64,000 nucleotides of DNA, taken from Dyella sp. GSA-30. GTDB taxonomy: Bacteria; Pseudomonadota; Gammaproteobacteria; Xanthomonadales; Rhodanobacteraceae. The stretch spans positions 5,371,524 to 5,435,523 of the forward strand of contig NZ_AP027042.1 of NCBI RefSeq assembly GCF_027924605.1. Reading direction: 5' to 3'. How positions within the stretch are numbered: position 1 is the stretch's first letter; each line of letters begins with the position of its first letter. The notes beneath the pieces are model-generated. The model did not search any database, was not told the DNA's origin, and saw nothing but the letters and a program-made list of their open reading frames with translations. Positions 19,475 to 27,794 of this stretch are shown here, piece by piece. Position numbers and translations under genes: made by a program.

Positions 19475-20923
19475 TTAGGAACGCGCGTCCGTGCCGGCTG
19501 CCGTCTCATCGAGACGCAAGCCGCGAAAACGGCGATAGCAAAGGTAGATCAGCAACAAGGCACCCATGCCGCCAGCCAGCAGCGGGATGAGCGGCACCAG
19601 GAACAATTGCGGCAGCGGCGTGTGACGCGCGATCAGCCAGCCCCCGACCACCGGGCCTGCGGTGGAGACAATACGGCCGATGGCGCTCGCCCAACCCGCT
19701 CCCTTGGAGCGAATGCTGGTCGGATAAATCATGCCGGTCACCGCATTCATGCCCAACTGGCTGCCGAGCACACAAGCGCCGGTAAGAAACACCACGCCGG
19801 TCAATGCGGCATGCGACAAGCCGGTCGTACCGATCGCCGCCACCACCGGACCGCCGATAAGAAAATAGGCGGCAATGGCGACGATACCCCAGCGATCGAT
19901 CAGCCGGCTGATCACCAGGCCGCCGACGATGGCGCCGACGTAATAGGCCGCCTGGGTAACCGCGGTCTCATCGCTGGTCAGGCCCGCCGCGCGAAACAGG
20001 GTCGGCATCCAGCTGTTGACGAAGAAATTCACCACCAGGGCTGCGGAAAACAACAGCCACACCAGCAGCGTGATCCAGCCCAGCCCATCCGTGAAAAGCA
20101 GCTTCGGAGAAAAGGTATGGGCGCCCTGGCTCGGCGTTGACACCAGCAGTTGGGTACGCGGCGTAATTGCCAGATCCGGGCGCAACTGGGCGGCCAATGC
20201 GGTGGCCTGCTTGCTCGCGCCCTTCTTGGCGACCAGGAACTTGATCGACTCGGGCAGCATGAAATACAGCATGACAGCGAGCAGCAGTGGCGCAATGCCA
20301 CCCACAAAGAAGAACGCACGCCAACCGAATGCATGTTGCAAGGTCGTAGCGACCACCGAAGGCAGGATGCCACCGACCGCCAGCCCCATGAACATGATGA
20401 TGATCAGCGTGGCGCGTAGTCGCTTGGGCGCGAACTCGGCGTTCAATGCGACGGTGTTGGGCAGCAGGCCGCCCAGGCCCACGCCGGAGACGAAACGCAG
20501 CACCAGCATGATGTGCAGATCGGGCGACGCCACGATCAGCAGACTGAACAGGCCATACACCAGGGTCGAAAGCAGGATGGCGATGCGACGGCCATAGTGG
20601 TCGCCGATGTAGCCGAACAAAGGGCCGCCCGCGGCCATGCCGACCAGGCCCGCGCTGAACACCGGCCCCAGCTCCGACGCCGGAAAGTGCCAGGAGCGGA
20701 TCAACTCGGGCGCGGCATAGGACATGGCCGCCAGATCGAAACCATCGGCGCATTGCACCAACAGCGAAAGAACGACGATACGAATAACCAGCGCGCCGAT
20801 TTTCTGACCGTCGACCAGCGTGTCGATTTCGATGGATTCGACTGGCTTCATCACTCTCTCGTGTTCGCCGGCCGCCGACGCGCGGGGCACCGTTCCGACC
20901 TGATTGGCATGGAAGATATTCAT
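19475..20923 (-). CDS. MFS transporter, aromatic acid:H+ symporter type
   Basis: Up to 482 residues with twelve predicted membrane segments. TM1 contains ADGFDLAAMSYAAPEL, like the DGxD motif of PcaK/BenK-type carriers, and the TM2-3 loop has GYIGDHYGRR. It likely imports an aromatic or related carboxylic acid by proton symport. Two starts are possible: the ATG at 20923, 6 bases after the preceding gene, and the ATG at 20851 (MKPVESIEID), which fits the family N-terminus better and has GAGAGA upstream. It lies in the middle of the cluster and should carry the pathway substrate. Confidence 0.88.
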   Translation of the reverse strand: MNIFHANQVGTVPRASAAGEHERVMKPVESIEIDTLVDGQKIGALVIRIVVLSLLVQCADGFDLAAMSYAAPELIRSWHFPASELGPVFSAGLVGMAAGGPLFGYIGDHYGRRIAILLSTLVYGLFSLLIVASPDLHIMLVLRFVSGVGLGGLLPNTVALNAEFAPKRLRATLIIIMFMGLAVGGILPSVVATTLQHAFGWRAFFFVGGIAPLLLAVMLYFMLPESIKFLVAKKGASKQATALAAQLRPDLAITPRTQLLVSTPSQGAHTFSPKLLFTDGLGWITLLVWLLFSAALVVNFFVNSWMPTLFRAAGLTSDETAVTQAAYYVGAIVGGLVISRLIDRWGIVAIAAYFLIGGPVVAAIGTTGLSHAALTGVVFLTGACVLGSQLGMNAVTGMIYPTSIRSKGAGWASAIGRIVSTAGPVVGGWLIARHTPLPQLFLVPLIPLLAGGMGALLLIYLCYRRFRGLRLDETAAGTDARS

Positions 20924-20929
20924 CGGGAC

Positions 20930-21931
20930 CTAGCGATGCTCGCCCAGGAACGCCCAGACGTTGCCCTCGATGATCGCGCGCGTGACCTCCTCGGAAAGCT
21001 CGGCATCCTTGATCGCGCCGATCGGATCGATTTCACCCAGGCCGAACGGATAATCGGTACCCATCAGCACGCGGTCGCTGCCGTGCTTGTCCACCACCAG
21101 GCGCAGGCTGGCCGGGTCGAAGGTCAATGCGTCGACATAGATCATCCGTGCATATTCGCTGGGCTTGCGCTGGATGTTCTCGCGCATTTCCGCGCGTACG
21201 GCAAAACCCTTGTCGACACGACCGAGCACCAGCGGGAAAGCACCGCCCGCATGCGCGAAGCAGATGTGCAGGTCCGGCAATTTCTCCAACACGCCGCCAA
21301 CGATAAGTCGCGTCATGGCCAGAGCGGTTTCGAGCGGATTGCCGACAATGTTCGGCAGGTAATAACGCGCCAGGCGCTCGCCGCCGATCAACGGTTGCAT
21401 CGGGTGCACGAAGACCGCCACACCCAGATCGCGACACGCCTCGAAGAAGGGGAACAGCAGCGGATCGTCCAGGTCGCGACCGGCCGGGCAGCTACCGATC
21501 TGCACCGCGCGCATGTTCAGCTGCTCGCGCAGAAAACGCAGCTCTTCGATCGCGCGATCGACATCCTGCAGGGGTACCGTGCCCATGCCGGCGAACTTGT
21601 CCGGCTTGGTGGCCACCAGCTCGGCAATATGCTGATTGAGGAAACGCGCCACCGCCTGCCCCGCTTCAGGAGCAGCCCAATAACAACTCAGCATCGGAAT
21701 GGGCGAGATCACCTGCAGATCAACGCCCTGGCGTTCCATGTCGATCAGGCGGCGGTCCAGCGACCAGAACCGATCGTCCAGCTTCATGATGGTGGATTCC
21801 CCCATCATCAGCACGGCCGAATCTTCCGTCTGCGGCACCAGACTGGGCCAGCGCCCCGGACCGAACTGCGCCTTCCAATCAGGCAGCTTGTCCGGCGGCG
21901 GGATGATGTGGGTATGGAAATCGACGCGCAT
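20930..21931 (-). CDS. ACMSD-like amidohydrolase-2 family (de)carboxylase
   Basis: 333-residue metal-dependent TIM barrel. Zinc ligands are visible as His6 and His8 (DFHTH), a His in VFVHPMQP, a His in CFAHAGGAFP and the Asp in LMGTDYPFGLGE. The whole chain reads like 2-amino-3-carboxymuconate-6-semialdehyde decarboxylase, including SVLMMGES-type and PLQDVDRAIEEL segments. Relatives remove CO2 from aromatic or ring-cleaved acids without a cofactor. True ACMSD function would need a 3-hydroxyanthranilate dioxygenase, which is not in the window, so a different substrate is likely. Confidence 0.87.
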   Translation of the reverse strand: MRVDFHTHIIPPPDKLPDWKAQFGPGRWPSLVPQTEDSAVLMMGESTIMKLDDRFWSLDRRLIDMERQGVDLQVISPIPMLSCYWAAPEAGQAVARFLNQHIAELVATKPDKFAGMGTVPLQDVDRAIEELRFLREQLNMRAVQIGSCPAGRDLDDPLLFPFFEACRDLGVAVFVHPMQPLIGGERLARYYLPNIVGNPLETALAMTRLIVGGVLEKLPDLHICFAHAGGAFPLVLGRVDKGFAVRAEMRENIQRKPSEYARMIYVDALTFDPASLRLVVDKHGSDRVLMGTDYPFGLGEIDPIGAIKDAELSEEVTRAIIEGNVWAFLGEHR

Positions 21932-21954
21932 GATCGGGTTACTCGTACGTTGTT

Positions 21955-22629
21955 TCAGCGCAGCCGATGGCGCGCAAGGAAAGCCAGCGAACGCTCGCGC
22001 GCCAGCGCAGCGGATTTGGGCTCGTAGAAACGGCGGTCGTTGCAGCTGAAGCCGTGCTCGGTGTCCGGGTAGAGATGCATCTCGATCTCCGGATGCGCCT
22101 GGCGGATCTTCTCCACGTCGGCGAGCGGAATGTATTCATCGTGCTCGGCGAAATGCAGCAGCACCGGCGCGTGCAACGTCTCGTTGGCGTGGCCTGCGAT
22201 CTGCGCACCGTAATAACCAACGGCGCAGACCACGCCGTCCAGGCGGGCAGCCGCCAGATAGGCCAGCGAACCGCCCCAGCAGTAACCCAACGCCGCTACC
22301 GGCCCGAAAGGCTTGACTGCATCGATCGCCGCCTGGATATCCAGCATGGTCTGGTCGAGATTGAGCTTAGCGCGCAGTTCGCGCCCTTTCTGCATGCCTG
22401 CCGGGTCGTAACCCAGTTCCACGTCGCGCTCGACGCGGTCGAAAATGGCCGGTGCGATCGTGTGATAGCCGTCGCGCGCATACTGTTCGGCCATCTCGCG
22501 AATATGCGCGTTGACGCCGAAGAACTCCTGCAGCATCACCAGCGAGCCGACAGTCGCTCCGGTCGGTTCGGCCACATAGGCCGACAGGCGATGCCCGTCG
22601 CTTGCAGTGATGTCGATGCTGTTGCCCAT
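21955..22629 (-). CDS. Dienelactone hydrolase family protein (copy 2)
   Basis: 224 residues. The triad is Cys117 (GYCWGG), Asp164 (AEHDEY) and His192 (TEHGFSC). The stretch QEFFGVNAHIREMAEQYARD is typical of the family and shared with copy 1, but the two copies are clearly diverged, so this is not a recent tandem duplication. The gene lies between the acyl-CoA dehydrogenase-like and amidohydrolase genes, 11 and 23 bases from them. Confidence 0.88.
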   Translation of the reverse strand: MGNSIDITASDGHRLSAYVAEPTGATVGSLVMLQEFFGVNAHIREMAEQYARDGYHTIAPAIFDRVERDVELGYDPAGMQKGRELRAKLNLDQTMLDIQAAIDAVKPFGPVAALGYCWGGSLAYLAAARLDGVVCAVGYYGAQIAGHANETLHAPVLLHFAEHDEYIPLADVEKIRQAHPEIEMHLYPDTEHGFSCNDRRFYEPKSAALARERSLAFLARHRLR

Positions 22630-22640
22630 GCTTCTGACTC

Positions 22641-23870
22641 CTAAACAAAACCGTTTTCGAGAGGCTGCGCGAAGGACAGACCGGAAATGCCCTCCTTCGC
22701 GTCGAAACTGCTGGTAACCCGTTTGCCGATCAGGTCGCGCAGGGTCTCGGAGGTACCGCCACCCAGGGTTCCGTAGCGCGCGCCACGATACAGGCGCGAT
22801 ACGACGCTGTCGTCGGTGAAACCGAAGCCGCCGTGTATCTGTAGCGCCTCGCTGGTCACTTCAAGCGACATCTCGTTGCAGCGGATCTTGGCCGTCGCCG
22901 CAAGCAAGGCATCGGGAAAGGGATCGGCCGAGAGGCATGCGCGGTAAAGCAGACCGCGCGCGGCTTCGATCGCAATGAACATGTCAGCCAGCTTCCAGCG
23001 CATACCCTGGAAATCGCCGATCGATCGACCAAAGGCCCTGCGTGCGGCGGCATAGGACACCGCCTCGTCGAACGCGCCCTCGGCCAGGCCGAGCGAGATA
23101 CTGGGATTGAGGCAGCGCTGTGTATTGAATGCCGACAGTAGCGACTTCAAGCCTGACTGGCGCACGACGAGCTGATCGAGCGGAATTTCGCAATCCGTGA
23201 ACGTCACCTCGTGCAGGTTCTCGCCGCCGAGCGTATGAACCTTCGACGTGAGCATCAGACCGGGCGTCCCCTGCTCCACCAGAACACAACCGATACCTTC
23301 GAGCCCTGGCTGATCATCGACGCGTGTAAACACCACAAACAGCCCTGCCTCTTCGGCGCGGCTGATCAACGACTTGGTTCCGTTCAAGATGACCTTGTCG
23401 CCGCGAATCTGCGCGTTGGTGGTATAGCTCGCGACATCGGTGCCGGCGTGCGGTTCGGTCAGGCAGATCGACAGCACGCAATCGCCGGTACATACCGCCG
23501 GCAGATATGCCTGCTTGATGCGCTCGGGAGCGAACGCGGAAATCACGCGGGTCTGCGTACCCACCTCGCCTAGCACCGCCATGGCGGTGATGTAACAGCC
23601 CTTGGCGATTTCCTCCAGCACCAGTGCGGTGTCGAACACGCCCAGTTCGGAACCGCCGTACTGCTTGGCCACGGCCATGCCGAGCACGCCGATATCGGCC
23701 AGCTTGCGCATGTTCTCCCAGGGGAAGGAGCCATCGAGCAGTTCTTTTCCGCGCCCCTTGAACTCGCCCTGCACGAGCTCGCGCACCTGCGCAATGCGGT
23801 GGCGCTGCTCCTTGCTGAGCGATATGCCGAGCGGCGTGGCGGTGTGATGACGGGTGATGACGTTAGACAT
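22641..23870 (-). CDS. Acyl-CoA dehydrogenase family protein with atypical active site
   Basis: 409 residues with the usual order: N-terminal helices, a beta domain (CLTEPHAGTDVASYTT for flavin/substrate binding) and C-terminal helices (REAFG-like ARRAFGRSIGDFQG; QIHGGFGFTDD). The general-base glutamate expected before GT in EGTSE is Gly371 here (LGGGTSETLRDL), and the alternative helix-G position used by isovaleryl-CoA dehydrogenase reads Gln251 (NTQRCLNP). It may use another base or have another chemistry. The gene overlaps the SucD-like stop by 8 bases, so it is coupled to the CoA ligase. A dicarboxyl-CoA substrate is inferred from context. Confidence 0.88.
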   Translation of the reverse strand: MSNVITRHHTATPLGISLSKEQRHRIAQVRELVQGEFKGRGKELLDGSFPWENMRKLADIGVLGMAVAKQYGGSELGVFDTALVLEEIAKGCYITAMAVLGEVGTQTRVISAFAPERIKQAYLPAVCTGDCVLSICLTEPHAGTDVASYTTNAQIRGDKVILNGTKSLISRAEEAGLFVVFTRVDDQPGLEGIGCVLVEQGTPGLMLTSKVHTLGGENLHEVTFTDCEIPLDQLVVRQSGLKSLLSAFNTQRCLNPSISLGLAEGAFDEAVSYAAARRAFGRSIGDFQGMRWKLADMFIAIEAARGLLYRACLSADPFPDALLAATAKIRCNEMSLEVTSEALQIHGGFGFTDDSVVSRLYRGARYGTLGGGTSETLRDLIGKRVTSSFDAKEGISGLSFAQPLENGFV

Positions 23871-24738
23871 CGGAGCGAGTCACTCCCTCGACGAGGCTTT
23901 CGATACTGGTAAAGACGTGCGCACCGACACCGCGCAGCGCTGACGTCTTCGATTGAATGGTTCCGCGTCCGCCCTGAATCAGCGCACCGGCATGGCCCAT
24001 CGTCACGCCCTCGGGCGCGGACGAACCAGCCAACAGGACAAACACGGGTTTGTTGAATGCCAGCCGCTCGATTTCCGCGGCCAGCTCTTCTTCTTCGGTG
24101 CCGCCGATTTCGCCCAGGACCAGCACGGCGCGCGTCTGCTCGTCCTGCTGAAAGAACGGCAGCAACTCGGCGAAGCGCATGCCCTTGACCGGATCGCCGC
24201 CGACGCCGACCCACGCCGACTGGCCGATGCCACTGCTAGCCAGGCGGAAGCAGGTTTCATAAGACAGCGTGCCGCTCTTGGACATCACGCCCAACGGTCC
24301 GGGCTTGAGCGATACATCGGGGATAAACCCCAGCTTCAACCGGTTCGGAATCGCCAGACCTGGCGTAGAAGGCCCGATCCAGAATGCGCCATGTTCCTTG
24401 ACCATCGCGTAGGCGGCCATGGCATCGCGAACCGGCACACCTTCGGACGGCGACACGATCAACTTGATGCCCGCATTGAGCGCCTCGCTCACCGCACCGA
24501 GCACATCCATCGGTGGTACCAGGGTGACGCTTGCCGTGGCGCCGGTGGCAGCCACCGCTTCGCCGCAGCTACCGAACAGCGGCGTATCGGATACGTCGCG
24601 CCGGGCACTGGCGCCGGCGATGCCGCCGACGATATTCGTGCCATAGCGTTTCATCAGCTCGGTATGGCGGCTGCCCATGCGGCCGGTGGCGCCCTGCACC
24701 AGCACCTTGGCGCGAGGGTCGAGATGAAAACCGCTCAT
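23863..24738 (-). CDS. SucD-like acid-CoA ligase, alpha subunit
   Basis: 291 residues. The CoA-binding Rossmann domain starts KVLVQGATGRMGSRH; the phosphohistidine is His249 in TMGHAGAL. Compared with housekeeping SucD, the substrate and CoA loops differ: ITEG is SPSEG and IGPNCPG is IGPSTPG. This points to an acid other than succinate, as for malate-CoA ligase MtkB and similar paralogues. Its start overlaps the beta-subunit stop (ATGA). A separate housekeeping sucCD is expected elsewhere in the genome. Confidence 0.85.
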   Translation of the reverse strand: MSGFHLDPRAKVLVQGATGRMGSRHTELMKRYGTNIVGGIAGASARRDVSDTPLFGSCGEAVAATGATASVTLVPPMDVLGAVSEALNAGIKLIVSPSEGVPVRDAMAAYAMVKEHGAFWIGPSTPGLAIPNRLKLGFIPDVSLKPGPLGVMSKSGTLSYETCFRLASSGIGQSAWVGVGGDPVKGMRFAELLPFFQQDEQTRAVLVLGEIGGTEEEELAAEIERLAFNKPVFVLLAGSSAPEGVTMGHAGALIQGGRGTIQSKTSALRGVGAHVFTSIESLVEGVTRSDV

Positions 24739-25886
24739 ACCGCCCCTCCCGCCAGTTCGACGGCTTTCTGCAAGGCCTTGTCGAGATCGAACTCCACCGT
24801 GATCCGGCGCCCCGATTGCTCGATCAACTGCTTGGCCACCGGAAAGTTGTTGCCGATCAGCCGCGCGACCACAGGCACCTTGATCTCCGGCACGGCATCG
24901 AGCGCAGCAAGCAACAGCTGTGCGAATTCGCCGAGGTCGGTGATGCCCGCGAAGACATTGACCAGCACCACAGCGATGTCCGGGCCGCGCGTGAACTGCT
25001 GCAGCACCTCGATCAGTCGCGCCGGACTGCCACGCAACTGGCCGGTACGCACATCGCAGAAATTGAAAGGACGACGCCCTGCCTGCAGCATCTCATCGAT
25101 CAACATCATGCTGAGCCCGGCGCCGGTGGTCAGCAGACCGACCTGGCCATGCGCATCGATACCGACATAGTCGAAATCGTGCTCGAGCTTGAAATTCGAT
25201 TCGCGGTACGCGTCCGGGCGTGCACGGATCGCCTGTTCCAGTTCTGGCTGGCGCGGTAACGCACTCTCGTCGACACCGAGCTTCATATCGCCGGCCATCC
25301 AGCTGCCGTCGGCCAGGACGAATAACGGATTGACTTCGAGCAAGGTCGCATCGAGGCGCAGAAATGCGCGTGCGAGCTTTTCGACGGCATCGCCCAGCGG
25401 CTTGTGCAGATCGTTCGGCAGATCGCGCAGCAAGGTATGTGCAGCCGCTACGAGCGAAGCCTGATCCGGTGCCGCCACCGCGCTCAACATCGCATCGGCA
25501 TGCTGCGCATGCGCCTCGACGTCCACACCACCCTGCGCCGAAAGCATCACGCGAATGCCGCGCTCGGCCGCGTCCACCATGAAACTCAGGTACACCTCGC
25601 GTACGAAGTCCACCTTTCGCTCGATGCGAAAACCGGCGACGCGGTGCCCCTTGATCGTTGCGTCGGCATGTTTGCGGATGAAGTCGGCAGCTTCGACCTT
25701 CGATGCGGCAAAGCCGATGCCCCCAGCCTTCCCACGCCCACCAACGCCTACCTGCGCCTTGACTACCCATGCCCCGTCGTCGAGCGCCAGGCTGTCGAGC
25801 GCCCCGCTATCGACAAATACACCTGGCGGAATCGGAATACCCAGGGGGTGCACCAGTTCTTTCGCGTCGTGCTCAAGTAAAAGCAA
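24735..25886 (-). CDS. SucC-like acid-CoA ligase, beta subunit
   Basis: 383 residues. The ATP-grasp domain includes KAQVGVGGRGKAGG and the metal/nucleotide segment LEVNPLFVLADGSWMAGD; the C-terminal ligase domain follows. The segment equivalent to NFLDVGGGA of true SucC reads NFCDVRTGQLRG, so the nucleotide/phosphate loop is diverged. It probably activates a di- or hydroxyacid with ATP and CoA. The start appears to be TTG at 25886 (LLLEHDAKEL fits the family), with AGGT upstream. It is the first gene of the catabolic cluster. Confidence 0.85.
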   Translation of the reverse strand: MLLLEHDAKELVHPLGIPIPPGVFVDSGALDSLALDDGAWVVKAQVGVGGRGKAGGIGFAASKVEAADFIRKHADATIKGHRVAGFRIERKVDFVREVYLSFMVDAAERGIRVMLSAQGGVDVEAHAQHADAMLSAVAAPDQASLVAAAHTLLRDLPNDLHKPLGDAVEKLARAFLRLDATLLEVNPLFVLADGSWMAGDMKLGVDESALPRQPELEQAIRARPDAYRESNFKLEHDFDYVGIDAHGQVGLLTTGAGLSMMLIDEMLQAGRRPFNFCDVRTGQLRGSPARLIEVLQQFTRGPDIAVVLVNVFAGITDLGEFAQLLLAALDAVPEIKVPVVARLIGNNFPVAKQLIEQSGRRITVEFDLDKALQKAVELAGGAV

Positions 25887-26289
25887 GTTCGGACCTATGC
25901 GTTCAGTACGTTGAACGGGAGGCAGTAACTACGGCGCTCCCATCGATGGCGATGGAAGGTAGTCAAAGTGCCGGCCATTGCACACGGACGATTTGACATC
26001 AGCACATGAGAAAAACTAATCGAAAGACCCTATGAGCACAGGTGCACGCATTGAAGCAAGAGTGAGTGCAACAGGGCCCTCTTGCGGCGCTATTAAGCGG
26101 TTTCTTGGAGTAAGTAGCGCAGGCCATGGTGCGCAGCGTCATGCGGGCCTTGCATAAGAACGCCGGCCGCCGCTGAAAAAAAATAGTTGATTGCAGCGCG
26201 ATGCCGCTGGAGCGGCCTCAACGATGGGGCATCACTCGCATGTGCGGACATTGAGGTATTCGTCACGGCCAAACAGTTCAACTCAACCT
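25887..26289. other. Intergenic region upstream of the catabolic operon
   Basis: About 400 bases without a convincing gene, between the divergent SucC-like gene and the DUF2188-like gene. It must hold the operon promoter. The most distinctive element is the palindrome at 25900-25917. A short A-rich tract (26176-26184) precedes the plus-strand gene. Short open frames here lack ribosome-binding sites and family features. Confidence 0.6.
25900..25917. promoter_or_regulatory. Candidate operator before the catabolic operon
   Basis: CGTTCAGTACGTTGAACG: arms CGTTCA/TGAACG with a six-base centre, 13 bases upstream of the SucC-like TTG start. The position at the head of the operon suggests a repressor or activator site or a leader hairpin; the cognate factor is unknown. 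Confidence 0.45.
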
Positions 26290-26535
26290 ATGACCGCACA
26301 TATGCCAGACCGCCAGACCACTATCTATGTGAGACACCCGCCGGCGCGAGGCCGCGACTGGATCGTCTCGATAGCCTCGACGCCGGATCAACGCTTTTCC
26401 AACGACAAGGAAGCATTGCGCTATGCCGTGGAACGGGCACGGACGGATGCGATCAAGGGTTTTGCTACCGAGATACGTATCGAGAATGAGGATGGGAGCT
26501 GGCAGACTTTGACGCCGGATTCTTTTGGCGGGTAA
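26290..26535 (+). CDS. Small DUF2188-like protein
   Basis: 81 residues from the ATG at 26290 (MTAHMPDRQTTIYVRH); a second ATG at 26302 is possible. The pattern DWIVSIASTPDQRFSN then EALRYAVERARTDA resembles DUF2188-type small proteins, in which a tryptophan-led strand is followed by a helix that repeats Ala and Arg. It is soluble with no signal peptide. The function is unknown. The longer in-frame reading from 26191 is low in coding character. Confidence 0.6.
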   Translation: MTAHMPDRQTTIYVRHPPARGRDWIVSIASTPDQRFSNDKEALRYAVERARTDAIKGFATEIRIENEDGSWQTLTPDSFGG

Positions 26536-26547
26536 TCGCCTCAGTTT

Positions 26548-26584
26548 CTATTGTCATCCCGGCGCAGGCCGGGATGACAAATAG
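26548..26584. repeat. REP-like palindrome, family 1 copy 2
   Basis: TTGTCATCCCGGC and GCCGGGATGACAA arms around a short GCAG centre, with flanking CTA/TAG. It has the same core as 14096-14142 and lies between convergent genes, where it may form a 3' hairpin for either transcript. Confidence 0.85.
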
Positions 26585-26601
26585 GTGGAGCTTTTTCAGC
26601 C

Positions 26602-27636
26602 TCAGTGCCGCCCCACCACCAACACAGTAAAGCTCCCCGGCACCATCGTAGGACGCTGTCCCGCCGGCTGATCCTTGCTCAACGTCGCGGCCGACAAATA
26701 CAGCCGATGCTGCTGCGAATCCAATGCAAGTGTGCGCGCGCTCGGCTGCGTGGGCACGGTCGCCTTGACGCTGAAATGATCGCTGTCGTCTTCATGCACG
26801 GCGGTAATCGTGCCGCTTTCGCCATTGGAGCTGTAGACCGTCGCATCGCCGGCATCGAAGACCACGGCATCCGGCCCGGAGCCGATCGGCACGGTGGTGA
26901 CCAGATGCCCGGTGACGCTATCGGTCACAGCCATCTTCTCGTTATCGCAGACCGAGAACAGGCGATGATGCGCGACATCGATCGCCAAACCACTCGGCGA
27001 TTCGCAGGGTGCCAGCGACCAGGTCTGCAGCACTTTGTGGCTGCCAGCATCGATCTGCACGAGTTCGGACTTGTCTTCGATGTTGACGAAGATATGGCCG
27101 TCCGCATCGGTGACCGCGAACTCCGGCTTGCCGGGCAAGGCCACGGTATCGATCACACGTTTGCTCGCCGGATCGATCACGCTCGCGTTATGGCTTTTGC
27201 CGTTGAATGTCCAGACGCGATGCGAGCCGGGCTCGTAAATGATCGCATCGGGCTTTTCGCCCGTGCCGTCGATCGTCGCGACGGTCTTGAGGGAGTCCAG
27301 GTCGAACACGGTTACCGATGCGGTAAGACCGTCGCTGACAAAGCCCTGCTTCAGATCTTGCGCGATGGCGATGCCATGTACGCCGGAGGTGTTGTCGATG
27401 CTGCCGACCTGGCGCATCTGTTTGGTATCGATCACCAGCACGCGATCACCGCGGCTGACAAACAAATGCTGCCGCTGGGCATCGAAGCTCAGGTAATCCC
27501 AGCCACCCGTACCACCCAAGGGCAAACGCTGAATCACACCCAATGCATTCGCTGGCGTTGCAGCGTCCGCCGCGCAAGGCAGCAAGCCTGCGCCAAGCAT
27601 CCCAACCAGGAGAGCAACGCGATTCAAAGGAGACAT
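26602..27636 (-). CDS. Periplasmic YncE-like beta-propeller protein
   Basis: 344 residues with a signal peptide (MSPLNRVALLVGMLGAGLLP...AADA). The mature part is a series of YVTN/NHL-type blades, e.g. YLSFDAQRQHLFVSRGDRVLVIDT and SGLAIDVAHHRLFSVCDN. Such propellers are non-enzymatic and bind ligands or partners. It is divergent from a siderophore receptor across a Fur-like site, so it may be an iron-regulated accessory protein; that is inference. An ATG at 27669 would extend the N-terminus by 11 residues; neither start has a strong ribosome-binding site. Confidence 0.85.
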   Translation of the reverse strand: MSPLNRVALLVGMLGAGLLPCAADAATPANALGVIQRLPLGGTGGWDYLSFDAQRQHLFVSRGDRVLVIDTKQMRQVGSIDNTSGVHGIAIAQDLKQGFVSDGLTASVTVFDLDSLKTVATIDGTGEKPDAIIYEPGSHRVWTFNGKSHNASVIDPASKRVIDTVALPGKPEFAVTDADGHIFVNIEDKSELVQIDAGSHKVLQTWSLAPCESPSGLAIDVAHHRLFSVCDNEKMAVTDSVTGHLVTTVPIGSGPDAVVFDAGDATVYSSNGESGTITAVHEDDSDHFSVKATVPTQPSARTLALDSQQHRLYLSAATLSKDQPAGQRPTMVPGSFTVLVVGRH

Positions 27637-27713
27637 GGGGCACCGTAAAAAGGAAGGTCCGCTCAGCATGAGGGTATGGACTTAGGGGCGGCTTAGCCCA
27701 TCGCGATTGACTA

Positions 27714-27732
27714 TGTAATAAGAATCACTATC
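27714..27732. promoter_or_regulatory. Probable Fur box
   Basis: TGTAATAAGAATCACTATC matches 14 of 19 bases of the consensus GATAATGATAATCATTATC. It lies in the divergent intergenic region, 63 bases before the siderophore receptor start, so iron-dependent repression is expected. Confidence 0.6.
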
Positions 27733-27794
27733 ATTTAGACCTAGTCTGTCCGTCAGCCGGTCCGGGCTGCGGTTTCTCGTACAAGGTCATCGTC

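Noticed and set aside
20930-21931. True ACMSD of the kynurenine pathway
   Set aside because: The sequence resembles ACMSD, but no 3-hydroxyanthranilate dioxygenase, kynureninase or semialdehyde dehydrogenase is in the cluster.
23863-25886. Housekeeping succinyl-CoA synthetase of the TCA cycle
   Set aside because: Loop motifs differ from standard SucCD and the genes sit in a catabolic cluster rather than with TCA genes.
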